Part shown: one piece after another, positions 1 to 8,398 of the stretch
Layout of the letters: each line of letters opens with the position of its first letter
Position numbering within the stretch: position 1 is the first letter of the stretch
Source of the DNA: Silvimonas sp. JCM 19000
Lineage (GTDB): Bacteria > Pseudomonadota > Gammaproteobacteria > Burkholderiales > Chitinibacteraceae
DNA length: 10,029 bases
Direction of reading: 5' to 3'
Assembly: GCA_001313065.1 (NCBI GenBank)
Contig: BBFD01000145.1
Span: 1 to 10,029 of the forward strand
Position numbers and translations under genes: made by a program
Notes under the pieces: generated by a model
Database searches by the model: none
Seen by the model: only the letters and a program-made list of their open reading frames with translations
What the model was told of the DNA's origin: nothing

Positions 1-884
1 CTGCTGGCTTGCCTGGCCACCCTCGCACTATCCCCGGCCGCAATGGCGGCCACCCCAACGCCCATCACCGCGTCGGCGAGCGTACCGGCCAGCAAAACCA
101 TTTTGTTCGTCGGCAACAGTTTTACCTTTGGCGCCAACTCAGCGGCTTTTCATTACCGCGCCGACAGCGTGACCGACCTTAACCACGGCGGTGATGGCGG
201 CGTGCCTGGCCTGTTCAAGAACTTTACGCGGCAAGCCGGGCTGGATTACGCGGTTAGCCTGGAAACCGCGCCCGGCAAAGGCTCGATTTTCATTACCAGC
301 ACAAGCTCGATCTGATCGCCAGGCCGTGGGACGTGGTGGTGTTGCAAAGTCATTCCGTGCTGGACGAAGCTGCACCGGGCGATCCGGCCAGTCTGATCAA
401 CTTCAGCGGCAAACTGACGCGCGCGCTGACCGCGCAAAACCCCAATGTCACGATCTATCTGGAATCGACCTGGTCCCGCGCCGACCAGACTTATCAAGCG
501 GGCGGCCACTGGTACGGCAAGCCGATCACGCAAATGGCGCGCGATGTACGCGCCGGCTATGACCAGGCCAAAGCCGCGCATCCGGCCATTGCGGCGGTCA
601 TCCCGGTTGGCGAGGCGTGGAACCGCGCCTTCAACCGGCTGGCCGACCCGGATCCCTACGACGGCATCAGCTACGGTCAGGTCGATCTGTGGAGCTGGGA
701 CAACTACCACGCCAGCAGCTACGGCTATTACCTGGCGGCGCTGGTGCTGTTTGGCCAGATCACGGGCGTAGACCCACGCACGCTCGGCCCGCACGAAAGC
801 AGCGCAGCGGAGTTGGGGATCTCGCCAGCGCAGGCGAGCGCATTGCAACAGATTGCCTTCGAAACCCTGGCTGCGGGCGGATAA
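1..884 (+). CDS. Exported SGNH/GDSL-type hydrolase, 5'-truncated by window edge, one frameshift
   Basis: Frame 1 is already open at base 1 and begins inside a signal peptide (LLACLATLALSPAAMAA), so the true start lies outside the window. The first block reads ILFVGNSFTFG, the GxS-type nucleophile motif of SGNH hydrolases. Near the C-terminus WDNYH supplies the usual Asp-x-x-His pair. Between them the frame breaks around 277-284: frame 1 stops at 313-315, while frame 3 continues with LDFHYQHKLDLIARPWD and VVVLQSHSV to the TAA at 882-884. One missing base (for example GGCTCG for GGCCTCG) restores a continuous protein of about 294 visible residues. The layout resembles DUF4886-like SGNH proteins. 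Such enzymes are generally esterases acting in the periplasm or outside the cell. Its position upstream of a rhamnogalacturonan lyase makes a sugar-ester esterase plausible, but the substrate is inferred only from context. Confidence 0.72.
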
Positions 885-1156
885 AACCACAGCGCTAATC
901 TCGCGCTGCAACAGTCCGCCTGCTGATCCCACCCGCGTGTTATCGCGCAGCAAATTTTGTGGCCGCAAGCCCGGCACTGCCCGCCAGGCCGCACAGCCAT
1001 CGCCCGTCCGCCGACGTCCGTCCGCAAGTTAAACAGCCGTTTGATTCGCCAGTGATAGATTGCCCGCCAGTTCGAAGTAAACAAAAAACAAAAAATCAAT
1101 AACACAGGCCAAGCGACGGCGATGCGCCGGCTTGGCCCTTATCCAGACTGGGGGGT
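885..1156. other. Intergenic region between hydrolase and lyase
   Basis: No credible gene is seen on either strand. It holds a weak 5-bp inverted repeat just after the upstream stop (AGCGC at 891-895, GCGCT at 903-907), an A-rich stretch at about 1078-1103, and the strong stem-loop listed separately. I could not assign a convincing -35/-10 pair. Confidence 0.5.
1107..1137. promoter_or_regulatory. Strong stem-loop in the leader of the lyase gene
   Basis: GGCCAAGC (1107-1114) pairs with GCTTGGCC (1130-1137), and inside it CGGCG (1117-1121) pairs with CGCCG (1125-1129) around an ATG loop; GA at 1115-1116 bulges. That is 13 pairs ending about 20 bases before the lyase start. On the plus strand no T-run follows, so it looks like a leader structure. 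Read on the minus strand, a T-rich tract follows about 10 bases after the stem, so a minus-strand terminator is the alternative. Confidence 0.5.
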
Positions 1157-1159
1157 TTG

Positions 1160-3110
1160 ATGGTGAGTCAGGCATGGGCACGCGGTGCCGTTTTGTGGGT
1201 AGCCAGCACGTTGCTGCTGGCGGGTTGTGGCGGCGATTCGAATGGGGACAGCTTGACCGGCAGTGCCACGGGCACCGCCACAAATACAAGCAGCGCCAGC
1301 AGCGACGGTTCTACCACCGTTACGGGTGCCGGCAGCACCAGTTCCAGCGGGACGGGCACCACACCCACGCCCACACCGACGACAACCAGCACGTCCACGG
1401 ATAACAGCGCGGGCGATGCCGCTGCCAGCGTGCTCACTGGCTCTACCGGCGCCACTTTGCAATCGGGCTGCACCACCGCCATCGCCAAGCCCACTCTCGA
1501 TACCAGTAGCGCCAGCAGTTTTGGGCTGACCACCAGCAGCACTTATTACACCGTCGATACCGGCGCTGGCCTGGTGTTTAAAGTACGGCGCGGCGATTAC
1601 TCGGCCAGTACCCAGGCACCGGGCGATCTGGCCTCGCTGGTCTACAAAGGCGTTGAATATCAAGACACCTCGGCGGGCACGCAGCTGAATGCGGGCGCGG
1701 GCTACCTGTATACCGATACCAACGAAGACGCCGTGGTGGTCGACGCCGCGCTTCTGGATGCCGACCATATCCGTATCACGGTCACCGCCGGCGACATGAC
1801 GCACTACTACCTGGCGCGCGTGGCGATCCACGCGTGTATATGGGCACGATCTTTGCGTCCGAACCCAACCAGGTGAACGAAGGCTTTGTGCGCTATCTGG
1901 TGCGCGCGCTCAAGTCGCAAGTGCCAACCGGCCCGGCTGCTTCCGATCTGACCGATATCACCGGCACCATCGAATCGGCCGATATTTTTGGCACGGCCAA
2001 TGGCGAAACCCGATCCAAGCATTATTCCAACCAGCGTTTGCGTGACTGGTATTACATCGGCGCGCAAGGCAGCGGTGTGGGCATGTGGGTGGTACGCGGC
2101 AATAGCGAAGGCATGTCCGGTGGCCCGTTCTACCGCAGCTGCTTAACCAGGGCACCAGCACGCAGCAGCAACTGACCTACATCATCAACTACGGCATGGC
2201 GCAGACCGAGGCCTTCCGCACCAGCGTGTTGAATACCTACGCCCTCGCCTTCACCGACGGCAGCGCGCCCGACATCATCGACACCAGTTGGTATGCCGAT
2301 ATGGGCCTCAAAGGCTGGGTGGGCGCCAGCGGCCGCGGCACCGTCAGCGGCACCGGGGTGAGTGGCCGCGACAGTAACTATCGCTACACCGTGGCCTTTG
2401 CCAACAGCGCTGCGCAGTACTGGACCACCATCGACGCCAGCAGCGGCAATTTCAGCTGCGCGGGCATGTTGCCCGGCACCTATGCAATGCAGGTCTACAA
2501 GAATGAGCTGGCCGTTGCCAGCCAGGACGTCACCGTCAGCGCCGGCAGCACGCTCAATCTGGGCGCATTGGCCATCAGCAACGATCCGTCCGCGACCACC
2601 GCGCTGTGGCGCATCGGCGACTGGGATGGCACGCCACTGGAGTTGCTCAATGGCGACAAGGTCAACCGCATGCATCCGTCCGATGTGCGCATGGCCAGCT
2701 GGACGCCGGGCACTTTTGTGGTGGGCACGTCCACCGCCGCCACCGGTTTCCCGGCCTATAGCTGGAAAAGCGTCAATGGCGCGCAAGTCGTGCAGTTCAA
2801 TCTGAGCGCCAGCCAATTGGTGGCCAGCAAAGTGCGTATCGGCATCACCACCGCCTACGCCGGCGGCCGGCCGCAGATCGTGGTCAATAACTGGAGCTCG
2901 GCCAACCCCACTGCCTCCAGCCAGCCGGATACCCGCAACATGACGGTGGGCACCTATCGCGGCAACAACACGCTGTACACCTATAGCGTGCCCGCCAGCG
3001 CGCTGGTGGCGGGTACTAATACGCTGACCATCAATGTGATCAGCGGCTCGTCCGGCACCACCTATCTGAGCCCCGGCGTAGCGTACGACGCGGTGGATTT
3101 TGTGCAATAA
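1160..3110 (+). CDS. Rhamnogalacturonan lyase (polysaccharide lyase family 4), lipoprotein, two frameshifts
   Basis: PL4 enzymes cut the rhamnogalacturonan I backbone of pectin by beta-elimination. Residues 1-23 form a lipoprotein signal with lipobox LLAGC (Cys23), followed by a Ser/Thr/Gly/Pro linker of about 65 residues, suggesting an outer-membrane-anchored enzyme. The catalytic domain includes ETRSKHYSN, whose Lys matches the family's catalytic lysine. Next come a fibronectin-III-like domain (GWVGASGRGTVSG onward) and a C-terminal CBM-like domain opening with WRIGDWDGTP and NRMHPSDVRMASW. The frame breaks twice, near 1820-1828 (GTGGCGAT for GTGGGCGAT) and near 2132-2140. Each is one missing base, and repair gives about 650 aa. 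The usual SGHxQTE motif reads YGMAQTE here. Start choice among TTG 1157, ATG 1160 and GTG 1163 is uncertain; the only Shine-Dalgarno-like stretch is GGGGGG at 1150-1155. Family assignment is secure; exact substrate preference is not visible. Confidence 0.88.
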
Positions 3111-3129
3111 AGCGCTGCCTGCCGCAGCA

Positions 3130-3162
3130 ACGGCCGCCGCAATTGCGCGCGGCCGTTTTTTT
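3130..3162 (+). terminator. Intrinsic terminator after the lyase gene
   Basis: ACGGCCGC (3130-3137) pairs with GCGGCCGT (3149-3156). An inner CGC-AATT-GCG extends the stem with one bulged C at 3148. A run of seven T ends it at 3156-3162. It begins 20 bases after the lyase TAA, which is classic rho-independent geometry. Confidence 0.9.
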
Positions 3163-3235
3163 ATGTGCCGATGGCCCGCCGCAGCGCCGCTGCAATCAGC
3201 TGCACCAGGTCAGTCCGCAGCGCGCGGGCCCGGTG

Positions 3236-3958
3236 TCAGAGCGGCTCAAACGAGAACGAGCGCAGCACAACTTCCACCGGCTGGCGATCGGTCGGCGCCT
3301 CGCCATGGTTGAGCCACAGATTCAAATGCAGCGGCATCGGGGTTTGCGGCACGGCCGCCAATTGCGGCGGCGCGTAATGCCAGCGCCCGATCACCGGCTG
3401 TGTGGTGCTTTGCGACAGCCAACCCTGGTAGCTGAGGTATTCCACCGCCTTGGGCGACCATGTCCATAAATGCGTGCTGGCATTGCTGTCCAGCTGCAAC
3501 GGCAGCGCGACATGCCCGGCTTTGCTGCCGCCATGCGCCGGATAGACCGTCCAGTTGAGACGATCCAGATTGTTGGCCTTGCCCCATTGCGCAAACTCGA
3601 TATCGATCTCGTTATTGCCATCCGGCCCGGCGTAATTGAACAAGCCCAACACCACATTGCGATCAAACAAATCCGGCCGTCCCGCCAACTCGACCTGGTA
3701 ATGTCCAAAGCCCAGCGCCTGGCGCGTGGTCAGTTCGGCGCAATACCAGGCGCCGTCGTGGTAGCTGATGCGCAAATGCAGGCCGTCTTTATCCAGCCAG
3801 ACATTGCGCTCATCCCATGCATTCGGCCCCGGCCCGCCGCGGCCACTGCGTACAGTCCAGGTGTAGCCGCCAAATTCCAGATCGCGCGCTTGCGCCAGCG
3901 GCAGCGCCAGAACCAGCGCCAGCCCGGCGCTGAACAGAGGTAAACGAGAGATGTGCAT
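3236..3958 (-). CDS. Glycoside hydrolase family 16 protein, secreted
   Basis: GH16 enzymes cleave beta-linked glucans or galactans with retention of configuration. The signature NEIDIEFAQWG at residues 116-126 supplies the ExDxE triad, with Glu117 as nucleophile, Asp119 assisting and Glu121 as acid/base. Residues 1-25 form a Sec signal peptide ending in LAQA, so the enzyme is exported. At 240 aa it is a compact single-domain GH16 with no added binding module. ATG 3958 was chosen because AGGAA lies about 9 bases upstream and the signal peptide starts there; an upstream TTG at 3979 would add seven unlikely residues. The frame is intact. It converges on the rhamnogalacturonan lyase and lies 46 bases after the LysR gene on the same strand, so read-through from that gene is possible. 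Substrate class (laminarin, lichenin, agar, xyloglucan) cannot be decided from the sequence. Confidence 0.87.
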   Translation of the reverse strand: MHISRLPLFSAGLALVLALPLAQARDLEFGGYTWTVRSGRGGPGPNAWDERNVWLDKDGLHLRISYHDGAWYCAELTTRQALGFGHYQVELAGRPDLFDRNVVLGLFNYAGPDGNNEIDIEFAQWGKANNLDRLNWTVYPAHGGSKAGHVALPLQLDSNASTHLWTWSPKAVEYLSYQGWLSQSTTQPVIGRWHYAPPQLAAVPQTPMPLHLNLWLNHGEAPTDRQPVEVVLRSFSFEPL

Positions 3959-4004
3959 GCCGTCGGTTTCCTGAATCAAAATGCCTGGTCAAATCGTCGT
4001 GCGC

Positions 4005-4949
4005 TCAGTCCGACGTCGCTGCTGTGCGCGCGTCCACGGCCCAGCGCGGCGGCGTGCCGATGTGCGCGCGCAGACCATCCAGCAAGGCGGTCACGCGCGG
4101 TGACGGCTGGCGCAATGCGCGCAAGGCATGGATGCCAGTACGGCTGGCCGCTTGTTGCGACCATTGCGGTAACACCTGCACCAGCTCGCCCGCCTGAATA
4201 TCCGGCCCCACTACCCAATCCGGCAAATACGCCACGCCCAGGCCTTCGCATGCGGCCAGGCGCATCGCTTCAAAATCGTCGCAGTAAAACACGGCGGGTT
4301 TGCCCAGTTGCCGCAGCGCTTGCGGCAATAGATCAGCCCAGCCCAGCAGATCCGCGCCATGCAGTTTGTCGATCAAACGCTGGTCAGCCAGATCGCATGC
4401 GGCATGGATAGGCGTGTGGGCAGCCAGATAAGCCGGGCTGGCGCACAGCACGCGGGTTTGCGTGGCCAGCCGGGTGGCGATCAGCGTGCTGTCGCCGAGC
4501 TCGCCCATGCGGATAACGATATCCACCCGCTCCGCCACCGGATCGGCCAGGCGTTCGGTCAGATCGAGTTCGATAGCCAGCGCGGGATATTGCCGCATCA
4601 GCGCGCTGACTACCGGAATGACATAGCGTTTGCCAAAACTGGGGAAACACGCCACGCGCAAAGTGCCCGAGACTTGCCCGCTCATCGAAGCCACTTCCTG
4701 GTGCGCATCAGCCAGCGCGTCGAGGATGTGCCGCGCCCGCAGCAACAGGGTGTGGCCGGCATCGGTCAGCGTCAGCAGGCGGGTGGAGCGGATAAACAGC
4801 GGTGCTGCCAGTTGCGCCTCCAGGGCATCGATCTGCCGCGCCACCGACGACGGCGTAATGCCGCGCCGCCGCGCCGCGCCCGAGAAGCTGCCCTCGCGCG
4901 CCACGTCGGCAAATACGCCGAGAAACTCTGCCATCTTTTCGATCTGCAT
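4005..4949 (-). CDS. LysR-family transcriptional regulator
   Basis: This intact 314-aa protein has the standard LysR length. A winged helix-turn-helix covers about residues 5-64, with the recognition region FSGAARRRGITPSSVARQID and the typical LFIRSTRLLTLTDAG segment after it. The effector-binding domain runs from about residue 92 (GTLRVACFPSFGKRYVIP) to about 300. It starts at ATG 4949; the Shine-Dalgarno is weak (GGGA about 8-10 bases upstream). It is transcribed away from the aldehyde dehydrogenase across a 126-bp gap. In this family that arrangement usually means the regulator controls the divergent gene and itself from the shared region. The inducer is unknown; an aldehyde or carboxylate related to the dehydrogenase pathway is only an inference. 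GH16 downstream could also be in its transcript. Confidence 0.93.
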   Translation of the reverse strand: MQIEKMAEFLGVFADVAREGSFSGAARRRGITPSSVARQIDALEAQLAAPLFIRSTRLLTLTDAGHTLLLRARHILDALADAHQEVASMSGQVSGTLRVACFPSFGKRYVIPVVSALMRQYPALAIELDLTERLADPVAERVDIVIRMGELGDSTLIATRLATQTRVLCASPAYLAAHTPIHAACDLADQRLIDKLHGADLLGWADLLPQALRQLGKPAVFYCDDFEAMRLAACEGLGVAYLPDWVVGPDIQAGELVQVLPQWSQQAASRTGIHALRALRQPSPRVTALLDGLRAHIGTPPRWAVDARTAATSD

Positions 4950-5075
4950 CTATGCGTCCCGTGCAAAGCCGTTATGGGTGACGGCGGTATTATCGACCAA
5001 AGCTCAGCGGCATAAGCTCCTTTCTGCGCGCACCACACCTCTGTTTCCACCCGTGTAGTCCGAAGGAGCCTGACC
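4950..5075. promoter_or_regulatory. Divergent LysR / aldehyde dehydrogenase regulatory region
   Basis: This 126-bp gap must hold promoters for both directions. A small inverted repeat, GCCGT (4968-4972) and ACGGC (4981-4985), is spaced by eight bases and is a possible regulator site, although it does not fit a T-N11-A LysR box exactly. The dehydrogenase ribosome binding site AAGGAG lies at 5063-5068, seven bases before ATG 5076. No promoter hexamers are assigned. Confidence 0.45.
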
Positions 5076-6517
5076 ATGCAAACCGCAGAATATGATCCGC
5101 TGTTCTTGTTTATTGGCGGCCAGTGGATCGACGCGCAAGCGCGCACCACCGCCGCTGTCATCAACCCCGCCAGCGCCGCTGTAATCGGCCAGGTGCCGCT
5201 GGCCAGCAGCGCCGATCTGGATGCCGCGCTAAGCCACGCAGAGACCAGTTTCAGACTGTGGAGCCAGACCGCCCCCGCCGAACGGGCGCGCATTCTCAAA
5301 CAAGCCGCCACGCTGATACGCCAGCGTGCCGAGCATATCGCCACCCAGATGGTGCTGGAAGAAGGCAAACCGCTGGCCGAAGCACGTGACGAAGTGCTGC
5401 GCGCCGCGGATTACTTTGAATGGTTTGCTGAAGAAGCGCGCCGTATCGACGGCCGCGTGGTGCCGTCCAACCGGCCCGGCGTGCAGCAACTGGTCAAGCG
5501 CCAGGCCATCGGCCCGGTGGCGGCGTTTACGCCGTGGAATTTTCCGGCCATTACCCCGGCGCGCAAGTTGTCGGCAGCGCTGGCGGCCGGTTGTAGCGTC
5601 ATTATCAAGCCAGGCGAAGAAAGCCCCGCCACCGCTCTGGCATTGGCGCGGGCGCTGGACGATGCGGGTCTGCCCAAAGGCGTGCTGCAAGTGGTGTTTG
5701 GCGTGCCGGACCAGGTATCGCGCCAGTTGATTGCTTCACCACTGATCCGCAAAGTCACCTTCACCGGCTCGGTGCCGATTGGCCGCTTGCTGGCCGAGCG
5801 CGCAGGTGCGGGCGTCAAGCCGATTACGCTGGAACTGGGCGGACACGGCCCGGTGTTGGTGTTTGACGATGCCGAGGTGGAGCAAGCCGCCGTGCAAGGC
5901 GCCGCCAATCGCTTTCGCGGCACCGGGCAGATCTGCATTTCATCCACGCGTTTTTTTGATCCAGCGCGGCGTATACGCGCAGTTTGTCGAGACCTTTATC
6001 GCCGCCACCCGCGCGCTGCAAGTGGGCGATGGTCTGCAGCCCGGCACGCAAGTGGGGCCGCTGGCCAACCCGCGCCAACTGGCCAAGATGGAAGAACTGG
6101 TGGCCGACGCTATTGCCCGTGGCGCGCGCGTTTTTGACCGGCGGCAAACGCATTGAGCGCGATGGCTATTTCTTTGAACCGACGGTACTGGCCGATGTGC
6201 CGATGGACGCCCGCGTCATGCATGAAGAACCGTTCGGCCCCATCGCCATCCTGCGGCCGTTTGATGCACTGGAAGACGGTCTGGCCGAGGCCAACCGCCT
6301 GCCCTACGGTTTGTCTGCCTATGCGTTTACCAGCAACGTGCGCACGGCCATGACCGTCGGCGACCGGCTGGAAGCCGGCATGATCGGCATCAATCAATAC
6401 CGCATCGTGGCCACCGAGTTGCCCTTTGGCGGCCTGAAGGAAAGCGGCATCGGTTCGGAAGGCGGCCGCGAAGGCATCGATCACTATCTCACCCACAAAT
6501 TTATCAGCCAGGCCTGA
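5076..6517 (+). CDS. NAD(P)-dependent aldehyde dehydrogenase, succinate-semialdehyde dehydrogenase-like, two frameshifts
   Basis: The enzyme oxidises an aldehyde to its carboxylate with NAD(P)+ in the cytoplasm. Visible landmarks are FTPWNFPAITPARK (Asn155 of the oxyanion site), VIIKPGEESP, the cofactor motif VTFTGSVPIGR, general-base Glu253 in LELGGHGP, and nucleophile Cys287 in GTGQICISS. The C-terminal half carries EEPFGPIA and LPFGGLKESGIG. The frame breaks twice, each by one extra T: a T7 run at 5951-5957 where six are expected (restoring TRFLIQRGVYAQF), and a T5 run at 6131-6135 where four are expected (restoring ARVLTGGKRIERDG). Repair gives 479 aa, the usual length for GabD-like enzymes. 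AAGGAG sits seven bases before the ATG. It is divergent from a LysR regulator, and a CMD-family gene follows 12 bases after its stop. Semialdehyde specificity is a similarity-based guess. Confidence 0.88.
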
Positions 6518-6529
6518 ACGGAGCCCATC

Positions 6530-6867
6530 ATGAGCAAGCTTGATTTCAGCAGTCCGCGCGAAGCAGCCCGCGCGTTTACGCCCAAACTGTCGCAATTTGT
6601 CGACGACACGCTCTACCCGCAATTCTGGCAAGACGCCGCTTGAGCCCACGCGACCGCAGCATGATCACCATCGCCGCGCTGATTGCAGGCGGCCATGCCG
6701 ACGAGTTGCCGGCGCATTTGCGCCGCGCCATCAGCAACGGCGTTACCGCGCCCGAACTGGCGGAGGTGATTACGCATCTGGCGTTTTATGCCGGCTTTCC
6801 GGCGGCCATTTCGGCCTCGGCCATTGCCCACGCGACGCTGAACGCTACCAGCCAGGCGCAGGCTTGA
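6530..6867 (+). CDS. Carboxymuconolactone decarboxylase (CMD) family protein, one frameshift
   Basis: The segment LSPRDRSMITIAALIAGG followed by AHLRRAISNGVTAPELAEVI and HLAFYAGFPAA is the core of the small alpha-helical CMD family, which includes 4-carboxymuconolactone decarboxylase and AhpD-like proteins. No CxxC pair is present, so a peroxidase role of the AhpD type is unlikely. The start is ATG 6530 with CGGAG six bases upstream. That frame (MSKLDFSSPREAARAF to QFWQDAA) hits TGA at 6641-6643, while the adjacent frame continues from TTG 6640. One missing base near 6634-6640 (GCCGCTTG for GCCGGCTTG) restores the family's usual GLSPRDRS and gives 112 aa. It begins 12 bases after the dehydrogenase stop, so the two are almost certainly one operon, probably for catabolism or detoxification of a small carbonyl compound. 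The actual reaction is unknown. Confidence 0.82.
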
Positions 6868-6913
6868 AGCGCGCCAGGCGGGACCATCAATCTGGTCACG
6901 CTTGCACCATGCA

Positions 6914-6950
6914 ACAAGCCACCGTCCCGACACTGCGGGCGGTGGCTTGT
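6914..6950. terminator. Hairpin between convergent genes, probable bidirectional terminator
   Basis: ACAAGCCACCG (6914-6924) pairs perfectly with CGGTGGCTTGT (6940-6950). The stem continues as CCCG/CGGG around an ACACTG loop after a bulged T, giving 15 pairs. It lies 46 bases after the CMD stop and 13 bases after the end of the convergent hydrolase gene. Neither side has a strong T-run, so efficiency is uncertain. Confidence 0.7.
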
Positions 6951-6963
6951 GCGTGGCGTGCGT

Positions 6964-8169
6964 TCAGTGAACCTGGGCGGCCACGGCGGCAAACAGCGCG
7001 TCACGCTCAGCCACCCGCTCTGCGTCAGTGGCGTGCGGCCAGGCCGCCAGTTGCACCACCACCAGATCTTTGGCCGGATCAAAGTACATGGCCTGGCCAA
7101 AGATGCCGCGCGCAGTGTAAGTGCCGTGCGCGCCGGTCCACCATTGATAGCCATAACCATGGTCGGTGTTGGCGGTATCGGCCACCGAGGTAGTGGCCTG
7201 ACGGGTCCAGTCGGGCGGCAGGATTTGTGTGCCATCGGCGGCCTTGCCACCGTGCATGAAGAACTGGGCAAAGCGGCCGTAATCGCGCAAGGAACTGCTC
7301 AGGCAACATCCGCTCATGGCCGTGCCGTGCGGACCGCTCACCCAGAATGCGGCTTGTTCCATGCCCACCGGCTGCCAGATTTTCTGCGACAGATAATCCG
7401 CCAGCGGCTGTTGGGTGGCGCGGCTGACCAGCAGACCGATCAGATCGGATTCGCCGGTTTTGTAGACAAAGGCGGTACCCGGCGCGGTGTCGCGCGGCAG
7501 TCTGGCCATGTAATCGAGCAAGCCTGCATCGCCCTTCTGCATCACCGCGGCGCCCAGTTTGTTCACATCGGCGCCGGGGTCACGGTAGTCCTCATTCCAG
7601 CGCACGCCGGAGGTCATGGTCAGCAACTGCCGCACCGTCACATCGCGATAAGCGCTGCCTGCCAGTTCGGGCAGATAGCGGGTGACCGCATCATCGACGT
7701 TATGGATGGATCCATCCTGAATCGCTGCGCCGACCAGCGTCGAGGTGACCGATTTGGCCATCGACCAGGAAGTCCAGCGCCCGCTCTGGCTCAGGCCCAG
7801 CGCGTATTTTTCCAGCACAATCTGGCCGTGCGACAGCACCAGCAAGCCGGAGACATTCTGGTCTTGCATATAGCGGGCCAGGTCGGTGGTTTTGCCTTGC
7901 CAGTTAAAGGAGACGTCGATGCGCTGGGCGGCTACGGGCAAGGTGCTGGGCGTGGCGGCGGCAGGCGCCGTGCGGCCGGGGAAAATCCGTTCCATCTGTT
8001 GATAGCCAACGCGTTGCTCTTCGGGTGACCAGAACAACAGTTTGCTGCGCTCGGGCAAGCCCGGCTCAGCTTGCACTGCTGCGGCCGGGGCGGATGCGGG
8101 TGCGCTCCAGGCGGCGCTATGCAGGGCAATCAGGCTGGTCAGGGCAAGGGCTAAACGATGCAGGTTCAT
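6964..8169 (-). CDS. Exported serine hydrolase of the beta-lactamase / 6-aminohexanoate-dimer hydrolase type
   Basis: This intact 401-aa protein has a signal peptide (MNLHRLALALTSLIALHSAA, cleavage near WSA) and a serine beta-lactamase fold. The SxxK motif is SMAKS, giving nucleophile Ser136 and base Lys139. Tyr236 in FVYKTGESD is the likely YxN-equivalent tyrosine, and GIFGQ (355-359) sits where the KTG/HxG element belongs. The segment LLTMTSGVRWNEDYRDPGAD is typical of the NylB-like and EstB-like branch rather than true AmpC enzymes. It is therefore more likely an esterase, amidase or peptidase in the periplasm than a resistance gene. ATG 8169 has GGAAG eight bases upstream; an earlier in-frame start at 8211 would place the signal peptide internally. 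The start codon overlaps the stop of a possible small upstream ORF (ATGA). It faces the dehydrogenase operon across a shared hairpin. Confidence 0.88.
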   Translation of the reverse strand: MNLHRLALALTSLIALHSAAWSAPASAPAAAVQAEPGLPERSKLLFWSPEEQRVGYQQMERIFPGRTAPAAATPSTLPVAAQRIDVSFNWQGKTTDLARYMQDQNVSGLLVLSHGQIVLEKYALGLSQSGRWTSWSMAKSVTSTLVGAAIQDGSIHNVDDAVTRYLPELAGSAYRDVTVRQLLTMTSGVRWNEDYRDPGADVNKLGAAVMQKGDAGLLDYMARLPRDTAPGTAFVYKTGESDLIGLLVSRATQQPLADYLSQKIWQPVGMEQAAFWVSGPHGTAMSGCCLSSSLRDYGRFAQFFMHGGKAADGTQILPPDWTRQATTSVADTANTDHGYGYQWWTGAHGTYTARGIFGQAMYFDPAKDLVVVQLAAWPHATDAERVAERDALFAAVAAQVH

Positions 8170-8398
8170 GGTGTCGGCTTCCGCGTTGAGATGTAGCCAT
8201 TCTCGGCACAAGCGGGCTGGCCCGGCTGGACTTGCGACCAGCCGTCATCAGGCGCGATGAACTGCATGCAGCGCGGATGAGTTGCAGCGTGGCGCGGATG
8301 GGCGCGGCGCAGTAGGTGCGGTTGCGGCGGCGGACCGTGTTGGTGGCGCGGTTTGATACGGCGCGCTGCCCGGCCTGCAGCGCACCAGAATGAGACAT
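8166..8398 (-). CDS. Possible small ORF coupled to the serine hydrolase, frameshifted, uncertain
   Basis: The frame ending MQFIAPDDGWSQVQPGQPAC ...ENGYISTRKPTP stops with a TGA that overlaps the hydrolase ATG as ATGA, a common sign of translational coupling. That part (ATG 8267, 33 codons) has coding-like third positions. Upstream, the neighbouring frame from ATG 8398 (MSHSGALQAGQRAVSNR...) also has mostly G/C third positions. The two would join into about 77 aa if one base were missing near 8270, the same kind of break seen in other genes here. Against it, neither ATG has a clear ribosome binding site, no family is recognised, and the first half is arginine-rich as random GC-rich DNA often is. 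It could equally be non-coding leader. Confidence 0.28.

Noticed and set aside
246..977. Long minus-strand ORF over the SGNH hydrolase gene
   Set aside because: It is a GC-rich shadow of the plus-strand gene, without a ribosome binding site or recognisable domain.
2130..3107. 325-codon minus-strand ORF over the lyase
   Set aside because: It is rich in Ala, Gly, His and Arg as expected for antisense of a GC-rich gene, while the plus strand encodes clear PL4 domains.
5951..5957. Programmed frameshift or transcriptional slippage in the aldehyde dehydrogenase
   Set aside because: The run is slippery, but the same gene needs a second identical correction at 6131-6135 and five other genes need similar repairs, so sequence error is simpler.
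6540..7193. Plus-strand 217-codon ORF over the CMD gene
   Set aside because: It is in a third frame across the CMD gene, the hairpin and the antisense of the hydrolase end, with no domain.
6949..8028. Plus-strand 359-codon ORF antisense to the serine hydrolase
   Set aside because: The minus strand has a signal peptide, SxxK and a ribosome binding site; this frame is its shadow.
6964..8169. True antibiotic-resistance class C beta-lactamase
   Set aside because: The SxxK motif is present, but the canonical YxN (YKT here) and KTG (GIFGQ region) elements are not, and the WNEDY segment points to the NylB/EstB-type hydrolases.
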